The notes under the pieces: model-generated
What the model saw: only the letters and a program-made list of their open reading frames with translations
The model's database searches: none
Told to the model about the DNA's origin: nothing
Shown here: piece by piece, positions 11,617-22,183 of the stretch
Layout: each line of letters starts with the position of its first letter
Numbering within the stretch: the stretch's first letter is position 1
Assembly (NCBI RefSeq): GCF_000204055.1
Contig: NW_006768767.1
Span: 2,823,352 to 2,887,351 of the forward strand
Reading direction: 5' to 3'
Length of the DNA: 64,000 bases
DNA from: Melampsora larici-populina 98AG31
Lineage: Eukaryota; Basidiomycota; Pucciniomycetes; Pucciniales; Melampsoraceae
Program-made: the position numbers and the translations under genes

Positions 11617-12972
11617 TCATTTCAAACACATCTCCCTCAACAACCTCTTCGTCTTTTCGAGATCCTTCTCTGTATACTTGCGTAGATAGATTTTGTACGC
11701 ATTGGATGCCCAGCGACCGCATCGTTTCACTTCTTCTTTATCCGCACCTAGGTTCCAGCGTAGCGATGCGCCGCCTATCCGGAAAGAATGGCCATGTAGC
11801 ATCTGGCTCCTCTTCGAACGGTTCGAGTTCCAGACTTCCCTCAGGTGAGTGATCATTTCCACTTTCCCCAATCGTCTCTTCTTTCCGTTGACTGATATGC
11901 AGAACAATTCGTCCCCTAGTTTTCTCTTCTTGAAATGATACCATTCCTCTAACGCCGAGACTGGATCTAGTAACGAATTTTGCCGGTGAAGCTTGATCAT
12001 TTGTATCTCTCCGGGGGCAGCCGTTTTAGCATTTCGAATCACTATCTCTACCGAAGAGCGGTCTTCAGACCAACAGAGATCGTCCCATTTAGGTAAGTCC
12101 TTCTTCGGATCGTCAGATATTAGTTCTCCTAGTCGGGCTGTCCCCCAGAAGGCTACTAACGCCGCTGTCAAAATCGCCAGGCCTCTTTCTCCTCCCTCTG
12201 GTAACCTATCTAGTAACACTACCAGGTCTGATACCATCACCGCGGGTCGTTTCTTGTCGGCTTCGGCGAACTCTGCCTCAATCATCTGCGATGCTTTCAG
12301 AAGGGTTTTGACTGCCTTGTCGACATCCGAGGGGTAAGCTTCATCATGAAAAAGGTGCCAAGCCTTTATCCCTGCGATGTAGGCTTTCAACGTCGTGTAC
12401 TTCACTGACTCGTCCTCCTTCGCCTCATCCACTTCTTTCCTCGAGGCCCAGACTACGAATAACTTCATCAATTGAGGCGAGATTGGCAAAAGTTTAGACT
12501 TGTCGATGTTCTTCACTACCGCGAAACGATGTAGCTTCACCACTCCCGAGTTGTAGCTCTTCAGGGTGCCTTCTCCCCAAGCGCCTCTTAGGTAATGTTT
12601 CTTTATCACATCTACCTCCGAATCATCCAGACCTAACGCGTTCTTCTTAAATGCGCCAAAGGGCTTGGTCGCTTTCTTCAAATCTACCTCTAGAACCTCT
12701 ACACGACTCTTCCTCGGCATCACGCGTTGATTTGCTTGCTTGGTCGACAGTGGAGCTATCAGTTTCCGATTTCCGGATGGACTTTTGGAGGAAAGACTTG
12801 TTTTAGAAGATGCGACAAATCCTCTGGCACCTCGACCTTTACTTCGCGGAACCATGACAAATCTCCGAGATAACCCCGAGACAGTGCATCCGCTACGTTT
12901 CCTTTGGATGTGACGCGTTTTGCCTCTATGTCGCAAGCTAACAAAGTGAGTAATCTCTGTATCGCTTTCCAT
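11617..12972 (-). CDS. tyrosine recombinase of the DIRS element
   Basis: This 451-codon open frame is uninterrupted. The catalytic tetrad is visible: the first Arg in FWGTARLGELIS, the HGHSFRIGGAS box (H-x-x-R), and a C-terminal NAYKIYLRKY segment with candidate nucleophile Tyr residues. The SAM-like DNA-binding N-domain (TLKSYNSGVVKLHRF...LKAYIAGIKAWH) precedes it. In DIRS elements this enzyme replaces integrase and inserts a circular cDNA without target duplication. The first 100 or so residues overlap the RNase H frame in another register, so the true start may be near the internal MPRKSRVEV. The frame is intact although the RT upstream is broken. Confidence 0.85.
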   Translation of the reverse strand: MESDTEITHFVSLRHRGKTRHIQRKRSGCTVSGLSRRFVMVPRSKGRGARGFVASSKTSLSSKSPSGNRKLIAPLSTKQANQRVMPRKSRVEVLEVDLKKATKPFGAFKKNALGLDDSEVDVIKKHYLRGAWGEGTLKSYNSGVVKLHRFAVVKNIDKSKLLPISPQLMKLFVVWASRKEVDEAKEDESVKYTTLKAYIAGIKAWHLFHDEAYPSDVDKAVKTLLKASQMIEAEFAEADKKRPAVMVSDLVVLLDRLPEGGERGLAILTAALVAFWGTARLGELISDDPKKDLPKWDDLCWSEDRSSVEIVIRNAKTAAPGEIQMIKLHRQNSLLDPVSALEEWYHFKKRKLGDELFCISVNGKKRRLGKVEMITHLREVWNSNRSKRSQMLHGHSFRIGGASLRWNLGADKEEVKRCGRWASNAYKIYLRKYTEKDLEKTKRLLREMCLK

Positions 12973-13124
12973 TCCTCGTTTACCATGTTGTCCTTTGACT
13001 TACGCTTCCTGACTGTTGATTGCGAGGTAGTATTATCCGTCCAGACCGTGAATTTCTCACCTAACCAAGTCACATTGTCAGATTGAATTAAGATGAACCA
13101 TTCAACTGCTGGAGTTTCGCTCAC
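12759..13124 (-). pseudogene. DIRS RNase H, C-terminal part, shifted frame
   Basis: This continues the RNase H domain with VWTDNTTSQSTV and SKGNVADALSRGYLGDLSW, the conserved DNT and ADALSRG motifs of DIRS and Ty3-like RNase H. It lies in a different register from the RT frame that ends at 13102. Continuity therefore needs a frameshift or a small intron near 13105-13124. Sequence similarity across the join (SETPAVEWFILIQSDN) suggests that an ancestral single ORF has broken here. Confidence 0.7.
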
Positions 13125-14634
13125 CTGCGATTGGCTTCACTTTTTGGAGAACCAGCAATCCTAACCTGATCGCCGCGGTCTCTGCCCACGCTATCGTTCT
13201 TTTGTCGTCGGTTAGACCTATTGTCTGCCAACCTTCGTAGAATTCGAAACAGGCCCAAAATTCGCCAATCAAGATCCCCAACCTGAAAGACGAAGAAGCG
13301 TCTCCTACCCATTGGATTTCCGTTGCCTTCGGTGAGGGGATAATTTGTCGGGAATTGAAGTTCTTCAGCACCCAGTACCACTCACGGACGTCTGACTTCA
13401 CATTCTCAGGAGTATATCTCGATGCTGCTTTGTTCCTCCAACTTTTCATCCATCGATAAAACGAGTTCAGGTAGGCTTTCATGTGAGGGACTATGTGGAC
13501 GGTGTGGACTAACTTCCCCACGATACTCTCCACCTTGTTAAATGCCCACTTGGTCTCTGGATTCATCAGATCTACAATAATTTGTAAGCGTTCCTTTAAC
13601 TTCTCCTCTGGTAACCGGACTGTGTGTTTGTGTCCATTCCAGATAAAGCCCACGAACTTCTGTTCTGGCGCAAAGTCATGATTCTTAACCGGGTTAGTCA
13701 TCACTCCCCAGCTCTCACTTAGCGTTGTAACATCGGCTAACGAAACTCTCTCTCCTGGTCTCCGAAACATCAAGTTGTCGTCGACCCAACGGAAGATGAT
13801 TATCTCGAGTATCCTTTCTATTACTTGTTTCCAGACGTGTGCCGGTGCTCCAAACACCCCACAGCTTGCTACTCCCCCGAAACCGACTGCCAAGTCGATC
13901 TACACTCGATGATAGAAGTCCAATATACAGAGAAATCTCCTTTGGCTAGGGTGGATCGGGAGCTGTCGATAGGCTTTTTGCCAATCGAAGATGGCCACGT
14001 CCCATTCACCCGGGTTATCTTGGAAGAACTTCGCCACCGTATTGAAGTCATCCCAGTACGTTCCATAATTCAATTTGTTGACGAAGGAATTCACTGACGG
14101 GATTTCTTCATCTTGTCTCGGGAAGGATAGGTCGTTTATCATTCTAATTGAACCGTCACTATTTACTGCGCTCCCCATAGGATTCGTCCTGAAAAAACCT
14201 AATCTCGCATAAACTTGCTCGTGAGTAAAAGGTCCGGCTATCCTCCCGGCTAAGAATTCCTTCTTCAAAGTCGCCTCTATCTGACTTCTCGCTTCTAAGG
14301 CTGACGTATGGTTCTCTGGTGTATACCATCTTCTGCCTGCGAGTTCGTGTTGTGGGATCCCCAGACAAAAGCCATTCGTGAACCCATTGACTATATATGG
14401 TATGTCACTCTGTAAACCTGCCTCTTCCATCAGACATACCCATTCTTTTATCTTCATCCTACTGGAGACTGGAGCTGGCCACGGGTCTTCCACTGGAACC
14501 GTAAAGATCTTACGTTGGCTCAAAGGGATTGGGACTTTCTTCTTCTTCCCGACTTCTTCCTCAGACGAGCTATCCAAACTCGTCGTGTCCTCTTCCCTTT
14601 CTTGTTCAACAAGATCGTCCCTGTCTTTTGTCAA
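13102..14634 (-). pseudogene. DIRS reverse transcriptase plus RNase H N-part, one nonsense codon
   Basis: The frame is continuous except for a TAG at 13900-13902. N-terminal of the stop are GSIRMINDLSFPR, FDWQKAYRQLPIHPSQRRF and ILDFYHRV. After it come FGGVASCGVFGAP and the catalytic FRWVDDNLMF, the YxDD-box equivalent, then RNase H residues QWVGDASSSF and AWAETAAIRLG. A single CAG to TAG change explains the stop. The frame stays open upstream of 14634 to about 14730 with an SR-rich stretch, so the 5' part may be joined by splicing from the Gag region. Confidence 0.82.
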
Positions 14635-14988
14635 AACCTGGGACCTCTCTTCAGTCCGTAAGCTCTCTCTTGACCGCTCTCTAGTGTGACTCTCAGACCG
14701 TGAAGTGTCTTTTCGGCTCCTGGGGCTAGTTTATTAAACAAGCACTAACAAATGGATCATGTATTTCTTCAGAAAACTGCATCATCACTTAGTACAACGA
14801 TCAATTTCCTAGGCACTAACAAGGACAACAAAGAGAGATTCGCCCCCGAAGAACACAGCAGCGCCCAAGAGAAACACAACCCCAGATCCGATCGAAGAAA
14901 ATGGACATCAACCTGCGGAAGGTTACAAATATAAACCAGCCTTGTCAGCTAGTCTATTTACTCCTCCATTTCTAGGCTTAATCTGCAC

Positions 14989-16564
14989 TTACGTCGGATT
15001 TGCCTCGTCTTGGGTCGTGGACTTAGCATTTTGCTTTGGACCCTTGTACTGATAACTCGGCTTGTACGACGACGATGCCACCGGAGTCGTGGAAGCTGCT
15101 GCTCCTTGTGGTTCTATAAGCAGACCAATCAATTGAGGTTAGAGACGCTCCCCCTTATGGAGTCCTCACGAGCTGCTCACCATTTCGGTTGTACGTATAA
15201 TGGCTCTTCTTCACGTAAGGCTTTTTATTTCCTCCTCGCTTTCCTCTGAAAGGGGTCTTCTCTTGATTGTCCACTGACTTATCCGTCGATTTGGCAGATG
15301 CAGGTTTGACTTTCTGTCGTCCGGTCGTGAAACTGAACCCAAACTTCGGTCCACCCACCGCGTAGGGGTTGTCTTCATATTGAAGATCCCCAGCTCTATC
15401 TGCGAAGAACTTTGCGTCTGCCTCGACCTTGGCCTGAAGCCTGTTCGGAAGACAGATCTTGTCCTTATAGACTGATTTTCCATTCGCCTTTGTCTTGATC
15501 AACTTCCTGCGTCGAAAAATGACTGTCCTAATCGCTAGATGGTAGCGTAAGCCTACCATCCAACACAAATACTTCTTCTTGAGATCGGAGACGATTTGTT
15601 TGTGTTTCACAATGTAGTCTGCGTATGCATCCAGATCGTATATCTCTCGGGCATACCGCTCTTCCAGATCACACATTTCTATGAAATCCCCAAAGGTAAT
15701 TTGCTTTTCTAGGGTCTTCTGAGATGACTTCGACTTTTCTCTCTTCTCTTTCGTCTTCTCATCGTCATCATCATCGTTATACGTGTCTAAAAAGGACTTC
15801 TTGAAGACCGACAAGGGAACATACGATCTGAGGCGTTTAAAGCCTTTATCCCATTTCCGGGGTAAATCTGGTAGGTCTGCTGAGTCAAACTCCATTGGCT
15901 CCCAGTCTAGCACAGCTTTCTTGGCTTTCTCGGATTCATCTGAACTTGAATCCTCCTCCGACGATGACGATTTGTTCGAGTCAGAGTCCGACGGGTCATC
16001 CGAGGGTGAGCTTTTCCTCTTCGGCTTCGAGCGTTTCTTTTTCTTCTTCTTTGGGACTGAAGAATCCGAATCACCAGAAGAGGACGAGTCACTGGAGTTT
16101 CTACGCTTCTTGCTCTTTCTTTTCTTCGGTTTCTTTTTCGGCTTCAAGGCTTCTGAATCATCCGAGGTTGGTCCGTCATCTGGATCTTCCCTCTTCTTCT
16201 CCATCCTCTTCTGTCCTCTGTCCTTCTCCTGTCTCGCCTCTGGCCTGAGATTTTTGATCTCTCTGTGCGGGTGAGAACCAGATATCTGGGCCAGCAACTG
16301 GCTTGAGTCGTCTACCGCTGAATGGTTACGGGCTGGATCAAGCGCTTCTGAGCTAACAACAGGGAGCGATTTGCTTTTTGGCTTAGGCTGAGGTACGTCG
16401 TACTCCATTTGGACCATTGAACCGAACTTCTCGTTGAAATTGCCGATTAGACGATAGGCTGCTCTCGCATCTCCTTCGTCCAGCGCCTTAGTTAACGCCC
16501 CTAAGATGGCACGGCTTCCCGAATTCGATGACTCGTCGGTGTCAGCGAGAGAAGGTTTCAACAC
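14989..16564 (-). CDS. DIRS Gag-like protein, Lys/Ser/Asp-rich
   Basis: The main exon opens at 16564 and reads to a stop at 15155. A GT-AG intron (15114-15180) would instead link it to an exon ending at a TAA at 14989-14991 with NEPQGAAAS...QDEANPT, which I prefer. It is encoded by the first ORF of the DIRS element. There is a long highly charged low-complexity region (KKKKKKRSKPKRK, Asp/Ser repeats) and a C-terminal half with LEKQITFGDFIEM...YCEERYAREIYDL-like helical sequence. No CCHC zinc knuckle is seen. Gag function is inferred from position only. Confidence 0.6.
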
Positions 16565-17020
16565 TGCGGATTAAGGAGGCAAAACACTTGTGAGGATTCT
16601 TTTCTCTCTCTCTCCTCAATCGAGGTCACTGAGAAAAGGATTCATCTCTCTCTCTCCTGGTCGATGCTCTCAGTAATGACTACAAATTTTTTCGGATACA
16701 ACTCTCACTACTCGTCCTATCCCAAGAGGACCTTGGAATATTTGACTTTCGCCTCTTGAGTTGAATCTCTCACAAGCGCGTCACACAGCTCTTGCACTTT
16801 TCCGGCGCTTCACTCAGCAGCCATGCATTATAAAAATTTCACATGTCTTACGGCGCCACCGGCAGCCTGCACTACCAACTCTAGAGTTTCCTCTTTACTC
16901 TGGGCGCTAGGAGCAGCCGAGTCTAGCGGGCGCTAAGAGCAGCCGAGTCGATATCCACCACCAGGGGAGAGGTAGAAGGATTGAAGATTGAAAAGGGGTA
17001 GGAGAAACAAAATAGCTATG
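16565..17020. other. presumed DIRS 5' region
   Basis: It contains two CT-rich blocks (TCTCTCTCTC at about 16604 and 16650) inside imperfect direct copies, and a tandem duplication at about 16907-16951 with two copies of a GGGCGCTA(G/A)GAGCAGCCGAGTC unit. It may include the element's 5' terminal repeat, but I could not match it to the 3' end. Confidence 0.4.
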
Positions 17021-17470
17021 CTATCTAAATGAACTTAACACACCATCAAGTGGTACGCCAATATCCTCTTTCCTAACTTCTACTCCTTTCCCTCTCTTCA
17101 TTTCTTCTTGCTGATGTTTCTCCTCTTCCCGTCTCAGCTCCATCTTCTCCAGTTCCTTCTGCTTTACTTCGAAAGGCTTGACGTCTGCAGTGTCCGACTC
17201 CGACCCGCTTCCTTCTTCCGTCGCTTCTTCTTCTAGCTCTTCGTGTCTCAATTGAGACGTTTGAGCTATGTCTTGAGTACTTTGATATTCAATCTCTTTT
17301 GATTTTGGAGCACGAGATTCCGCTCTACGTTGACGTTCTTCTGCTTGTTCCTTCCCCTTCATCAGCTTTGTGTTTTTCTTTTCTTCCTTGTTTTTGGACA
17401 TGGTCACCATTTCCTGGTGTTGATCTTTATTCTTGATTAATTTGTCTCTTTGGCTTTTATTCATTCCCAA
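17021..17470 (-). CDS. charged coiled-coil ORF, unknown
   Basis: This 149-codon frame is dominated by Lys, Glu, Gln and Arg (KNKEEKKNTKLMKGKEQAEERQRR; KQKELEKMELRREEEKH) and is predicted to be a coiled coil. No catalytic motif or signal peptide is present. It lies just upstream of the DIRS Gag on the same strand, so it may be a further retroelement ORF. Low-complexity composition alone can keep a frame open, hence low confidence. Confidence 0.3.
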   Translation of the reverse strand: MGMNKSQRDKLIKNKDQHQEMVTMSKNKEEKKNTKLMKGKEQAEERQRRAESRAPKSKEIEYQSTQDIAQTSQLRHEELEEEATEEGSGSESDTADVKPFEVKQKELEKMELRREEEKHQQEEMKRGKGVEVRKEDIGVPLDGVLSSFR

Positions 17471-18417
17471 AAAGGGGTTTAGAGGAATTCCTTAAGATGA
17501 AGTTGACTTGTATAGTTGAAAAAAGAAAAGAAAGAATTTCCTTAATAAAAGAACTGTCGTTTTTATGAAGGAAAGGAAATGAGATAGTGTCGATGAGAGC
17601 GTAAAACTGAGATGGGTGAGTTCTAGGAAGGTAGGGAAAAATTTTCTCTACTAGTTCTAACCTGGAACACCACCATCCTGTGGTTTTAAGCCCCGAGGAT
17701 GTCTCGGGTCTTTGTCTCTCCCGACACCTGCCCATACCCGTCGTAATGGACTTCCTATTACCGTCTCAGGCTTTGGGGTAATTGCCTAAAAAGGGTTTAA
17801 AGTAGAGGAGAATGAGCATGAGTACCAAATATTTAAAGAGCTACAATCGGTCGGTCGGTGCCATGCCGTGTTTGTTTGAAGTCCTTTATCAAGGTCCGAG
17901 ATTCGAAACGCTTTCTGCTCACGTAACCTGCCCTTGGTCAAGGAGCAGAAGAGTTGTCGTCTTGTGGTCGACTCATCTTAGTTCTTGCACGCCTATCGTG
18001 ATAGAAGTTTACCAGCAAAAATAAATCTTTTTCCGTGAGTAGCTGCCTCTGCTTCGTTGCTCTTTCCACGACGACTGGCTTACGCTGGACATATCCATTG
18101 CAGTGCACTATGTTCTGTATCAAGTCAAACTTATCACACTTGAAGGAATCTCTGAGGTCCAATACCCTACCATTGATCCTCTCTTGTGCTCCCCAATCCT
18201 ATTTTGTCTTCTTTCTCGAGGCGATCTGCCACGTCTGTATCGCATCACGCATCGAAAATTTGTTGAATTCTTCAATCGACGAGAACAAGAAATGTTACAG
18301 ATGTGAAATGAAACAGGAGGATTAACCACCATACGTCATTAACTAGAAAGATGTACATGACGTCATTACAATCCCTTATAATAACTTTTGCTCAATTCGA
18401 CTTACTTCTCTTTCCCC
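17471..18417. other. unassigned, probable repeat-derived sequence
   Basis: Several short overlapping frames occur on both strands around 17812-18332, none with recognisable motifs. The region 17690-17780 is GC-richer (CCCCGAGGATGTCTCGGG) and looks like part of another element, but I cannot name it. Confidence 0.35.
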
Positions 18418-18759
18418 ATCTTTGGGAAGAGAAGTGAGTACAATTTCATCCTTACTTTATCAATACTTCTTATAATATTGTTGTCTAATTTCTCTTACAA
18501 TTTTGTTTCTAATGTCCTGATTAAAACAGACACTTGTCTCTTATCATTAATCCGAAGATCAGTTATCACTTAGCGATAACTTACATCAGATCAGCTTACA
18601 TTTATCTTTCTGAACCTTTATTCAGGTATCAACTACTTTTCACTTATTCATGTTTTACATTAAGTCCTGATTAGATTATTATTGTTTTAGGTCAGAGCTT
18701 TCTATCCTTAAGAGTGTTGTTCGAGAGTTGCTTATAAGCGCTGTAGCGCATGCTATTAG
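18418..18759 (+). repeat. duplication copy A, with two intron-like segments
   Basis: Copy A has three blocks that recur in copy B: 18418-18433, 18530-18625 and 18691-18759. Between them lie 18434-18529 (GTGAGT...AACAG, 96 nt) and 18626-18690 (GTATCA...TTTTAG, 65 nt). Both begin GT, end AG and carry a CTGATTA branch-site-like motif near the 3' end. The middle and last blocks (96 and 69 nt) are multiples of three and open in one frame. The host gene is not recognised. Confidence 0.75.
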
Positions 18760-18774
18760 GTGAATACAAATCAA

Positions 18775-18955
18775 ATCTTTGGGAAGAGAAACACTTGTCT
18801 CTTATCATTAATCCGAAGATCAGTTATCACTTAGCAATAACTTACATCAGATCAGCTTACATTTATCTTTCTGAACCTTTATTCAGGTCAGAGCTTTCTA
18901 TCCTTAAGAGTGTTGTTCGAGAGTTGCTTATAAGCGCTGTAGCGCATGCTATTAG
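18775..18955 (+). repeat. duplication copy B, the same blocks without the intron-like segments
   Basis: Copy B is 181 nt and matches the three blocks of copy A joined exactly at the GT and AG boundaries. There is one visible mismatch (TAGCAATAAC against TAGCGATAAC). It starts 15 nt after copy A. The structure is that of a spliced transcript copied back next to its source. A 158-codon open frame (18750-19226) runs through it into downstream sequence, but I do not treat that as a gene. Confidence 0.75.
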
Positions 18956-19872
18956 ATCCCTGTTTGAAGACTCCAATACATTCTTAAAATTTTCAACTTT
19001 CATAAATCGAGTGAAGCTTTTGAGTCAAAACCCCCCTTGCTCACCTGATCAACAAGAATGTGTCTTGGGGCAGTTGATCACGCGAAAATTCCACTGCGAA
19101 AATTCTACTTTTCTCCAGCACTTGGCAAAGATGGAGGGACACCCATCGTTCGTTGGCTGGTGGGTGATATGGCTCGAACACTGCCGCTATGCCGGTGCAG
19201 CGATCTCCTTGGCCACTAAACATTGATATCCATCCCAGAACACTGCCTTTCTGAAGTGATGCTTGTTCTCAATCCTCTCATCTCGATATCCCAGTTCAAC
19301 ACTGTATATATCACCATCGACCCGGTCTAGCAAGATATGTGCGAGTGGTAGATGCAGAGTAGTTTCAGAGGCTGACCAGATATGGGAGACCCTGCTTCAT
19401 TCTCCGCTTCTCAACACGCGTGGGCTCATCATCAACCCCATCATTTTCTCTTCCTCGGTATTTTCGTGTCAAAACGGCCTAGAGTGGGCCCAAGCTCGGC
19501 AAATGATCTCAACGAAATGACAAGAAAGTCATGTGAAACATATTTGACAACAAAGTTGACCTAGTCCAGCGGGCTTCTTCATTACCGGTGAAAATGCTTT
19601 ATCGAAGATGGAACTGTGTCACACTTAAACACCGCCAATAGTGGTGATGTACCCCAAGAGGGAGGCAAGTAGCCTGCCTACAGTGGCTCTTGCTGGCGAA
19701 ATGATTCTTTCGCTGTTTGGGATAGTCGATATATCTGTGTGTGCAAAATCTATAAATTCGCCATTCGAGCATCGGGTATTCAGTTGTCACAGTGTCAGAT
19801 CACTTCCACTTCCCACCTCTTGAATTCCACTCAATAAATTGAAGATCATTTTTGTTTGTCAACATAATTAGA
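18956..19872. other. spacer upstream of the Cys-rich gene
   Basis: About 900 bases with no frame showing family features. The last 100 bases probably hold the promoter and 5' UTR of the Cys-rich secreted-protein gene. Confidence 0.4.
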
Positions 19873-20747
19873 ATGGTTCACAAGCTCAACGCCATACTTT
19901 CACTTGCTCTCATTTGCCTATGTCAATCAATCTCATGTGGTGTCTCATTTGATTGTGGACACTCTTTTTCCGCTGCGACAGGACCCAATAATCATGGTGA
20001 GGATATACATTTAACAATCCAATTCCGCGTGTGTTTTTGAACAATTCTATTTGATTACAGCAAACCAAATGGCTTGCATCACTTCCGGTGATGGTCCCAG
20101 TATGTTCTGCGATCCCCAGTCATGCAACGGTTCCCCAGGTACGTAGATTCTTTGACTCGCCCATTACTTGTGAAGCATAATAACCCGTGTGGATCCTGTC
20201 TTTAGTGTGCGCTGATTGCACTTCGAACAACGGTTTCGAGCCGTCTGTCCACTGCTCGTCTTATACACTCCAGGATGCTTCAAGCTGTTTGTCCAGATAC
20301 TTTTTTGTTTCCACATATATATTTCATTCGAAAGCCTGAAGATGACAATTTGAAATCATCCTGCATGTAGTGTGCCAGGACTCGAACGGATTAGCTTACA
20401 CTTGTTCTGGACAATGCCAAGGATTTTCAAGTGAGATATGATCCTGAGCATCTTGGGTTGGAAGATATTTTACTAACCTACGTTTTGGCACTCAAATAGC
20501 TTGCAGTAATTGCGACCACGCAGGATCTATCAACACGAATCATGATATCGGTGTGACTTCGACTTTGCAAGTACACGACTTCAATCATAACGACCAGAAC
20601 TCACCTCAAACCGATTCCAACTCGCAAACCCATGATTTGAATCACGATAACCACAAGTTTCAACCAGACAGTGCCGCTGCCACTTCAAATACCTTTGCAG
20701 GCTCCATCTGTTTATCTTCATTTGTGATGATTTATTCTATTCTCTGA
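19873..20747 (+). CDS. small Cys-rich secreted protein, possible GPI anchor (candidate effector or wall protein)
   Basis: Six short exons separated by 60-90-nt introns give about 200 residues. MVHKLNAILSLALICLCQSI is a signal peptide. A repetitive Cys-rich region follows: FDCGHSF, MACITSG, MFCDPQSCNGSPVCADCTS, CSGQCQGFSTCSNCD. Its near-repeated C-x2-C and V-C-x-D units fall one or two per exon. A Gln/Asn/His/Asp-rich linker then leads to a hydrophobic C-terminus (FAGSICLSSFVMIYSIL) after Ser/Asn residues, as in GPI-anchor signals. Most junctions are GT-AG; the donor of exon 3 (near 20280) is weak and uncertain. Small secreted Cys-rich proteins are typical effector candidates in rusts, but a cell-wall role is equally possible. 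Confidence 0.7.
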
Positions 20748-21134
20748 TGAAGGAATAAGGAAAAATTAAGATAGTTCTTTGTCTCCTCACTTCTTATCAA
20801 TCTGCTCTATCAGTACTTCTAGGGATCTCTCCATGGTCATCAGAAACCAATCTTTCCAAAACTGTTCACCATGAGAATTTTTCTCTTCTTTCTATTGAAA
20901 TCCTTGGCTGCCTTCCTGATAATTAATAAAAACGTTTCTTGGCTCAAGGATGAAAGTACATCAGTGTGACCACATGTAAATGAAATGGGTCCAATCCACT
21001 CATGATATTAATTTGACTTCATTCATGGCACATCATTCTTGAATCTTATGTATTCACAATTCCAATGCTTTTCTGGATCACAGAGATTGAAACACTACAC
21101 TCTCTTGAGGCCCATGTGTATGGAACCCCAAACG
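20748..21134. other. spacer between Cys-rich gene and SINE-like repeat
   Basis: About 390 AT-rich bases; no gene, RNA or repeat could be supported. Confidence 0.4.
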
Positions 21135-21444
21135 CATGACTCCAGTACACACCAGATTGACCTTTGAAACACACTCAACTGGGTCAGAGGTGCTTAACAC
21201 CCTCTCTGTGTGTCTGGTTGACTCAATGGGATCCCCTTGCGCAGAGTTAACTTGCACACACCAGATACACAGTTGTGAATTTGTTTGACTGTGCCTGTTA
21301 CCAAATGCCCCAACTGTGTTGAATCATGACCAGCCTGTCAGTGTATTGCTTGAGGCATAAAAAGATCTAGCCACTTCACAGGTGACCCACAGAATGTGTT
21401 ATAGCAAAAGAATTAGCCACCCCTCTGGTGACCCCACAGGATGT

Positions 21445-21512
<68 letters not shown>
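21135..21512 (-). mobile_element. tRNA-Gly-derived SINE-like repeat, copy 1
   Basis: On the minus strand the element starts at 21512 with a 71-nt tRNA-like head (to 21442) and continues with a body ending near 21135 (GGAGTCATG). The head matches copy 2 at 39227 apart from an acceptor change (ACAACACA against ACAACGCA). The body is closely similar to copy 2 over about 300 bp. The B box (GGTTCGACTCC) is intact. There is no coding capacity, as expected of a SINE. Confidence 0.8.
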
Positions 21513-22183
21513 ATGGGCCAGAGTTGGGTTTGGCACTATTCATAGACATTAGCCTATTGCAAAAACACCCTGATCCACAGCCTTTCTTCAGCATAAATCA
21601 CACTGCGTGGAACAAAATGACGCATACTGCCACATAAAGACTGGTTGCATCACATGACACACAATTTGATGTGACATATTACTGGGTGACATGTGTCATT
21701 AGGGCTTGGGCACAATTTTGAACAACCAGAGCTGTACCTCCAGAAGTTGGTGAAAGTTGGATTTCACTCAAAGTGAACCTTAACCAGTTTATTTGGGGGT
21801 CTGAAAAGACATGTGAAAGTTAAGAAACAGCTTTCTTCATTAGGCCGTTTGATGAAGCTTGCTTGGTCCTGATTTGAATTGAAATCACTTCACCCTGCAC
21901 CTGGGGCACCCAGAAAGTTTGGCCCTGACCCAAAGACAGTGTAGTACACTACCTTTGGATTGTGGCTGAAAAACTGCTGGCAGATGAAGTGTAATACCTC
22001 GTGTTACTCCTCATTACAGAAGTCCAATTATCTTACTTAACATACCTTAGACCTAAGACTTAGTCCTCTATATCTCTTCCTCCTTGACACTACCTCAAAC
22101 TGACTCCTTAAGGATCTTTGACTGATCATTGTCATTGTCTCTTTGGAGTCAGGTACGTCTTTCATGTATTTTCTCTTTGTATA
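21513..22183. other. left flank of the large inverted-repeat interval
   Basis: No gene is seen. It contains the left copy of the 50-bp direct repeat (22103-22152) listed separately. Confidence 0.45.
22103..22152 (+). repeat. 50-bp direct repeat, left copy
   Basis: It runs from ACTCCT to AGTCAG and is nearly identical (one T/C difference) to 38806-38855. It sits 31 bp outside the left terminal inverted repeat. Its ends are weakly inverted (GACTCC / GGAGTC) and its core holds TGATCA. Confidence 0.85.

Larger units (their letters stand above)
11261..16564 (-). mobile_element. DIRS-type (tyrosine-recombinase) retrotransposon, decayed
   Basis: Read on the minus strand, the order is a Gag-like ORF, reverse transcriptase, RNase H and a tyrosine recombinase. 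A 3' region with several strong hairpins follows. RT plus RNase H combined with a tyrosine recombinase and no integrase or protease is diagnostic of the DIRS order. RT carries a nonsense codon, and RT and RNase H are out of frame with each other, so this copy is inactive. I could not find a matching inverted terminal repeat at the Gag side, so both boundaries are approximate. Confidence 0.82.

Noticed and set aside
11617..12972. A Crypton (tyrosine recombinase DNA transposon)
   Set aside because: RT and RNase H of the same strand and family context lie directly upstream, which defines a DIRS retroelement.
15783..16274. 163-codon plus-strand ORF opposite Gag
   Set aside because: It is the antisense shadow of the low-complexity Lys/Ser/Asp region of Gag.
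17457..17735. 92-codon minus-strand ORF
   Set aside because: No recognisable motif, and it overlaps the charged ORF start; not enough to call a gene.
18750..19226. 158-codon ORF as a gene
   Set aside because: It runs through duplication copy B into unrelated sequence and has no domain features.
22103..22152. 50-bp direct repeat as a normal target-site duplication of the large element
   Set aside because: It is much too long for the CMC superfamily and not adjacent to the ends (31 and 6 bp away). Kept as an unexplained repeat.
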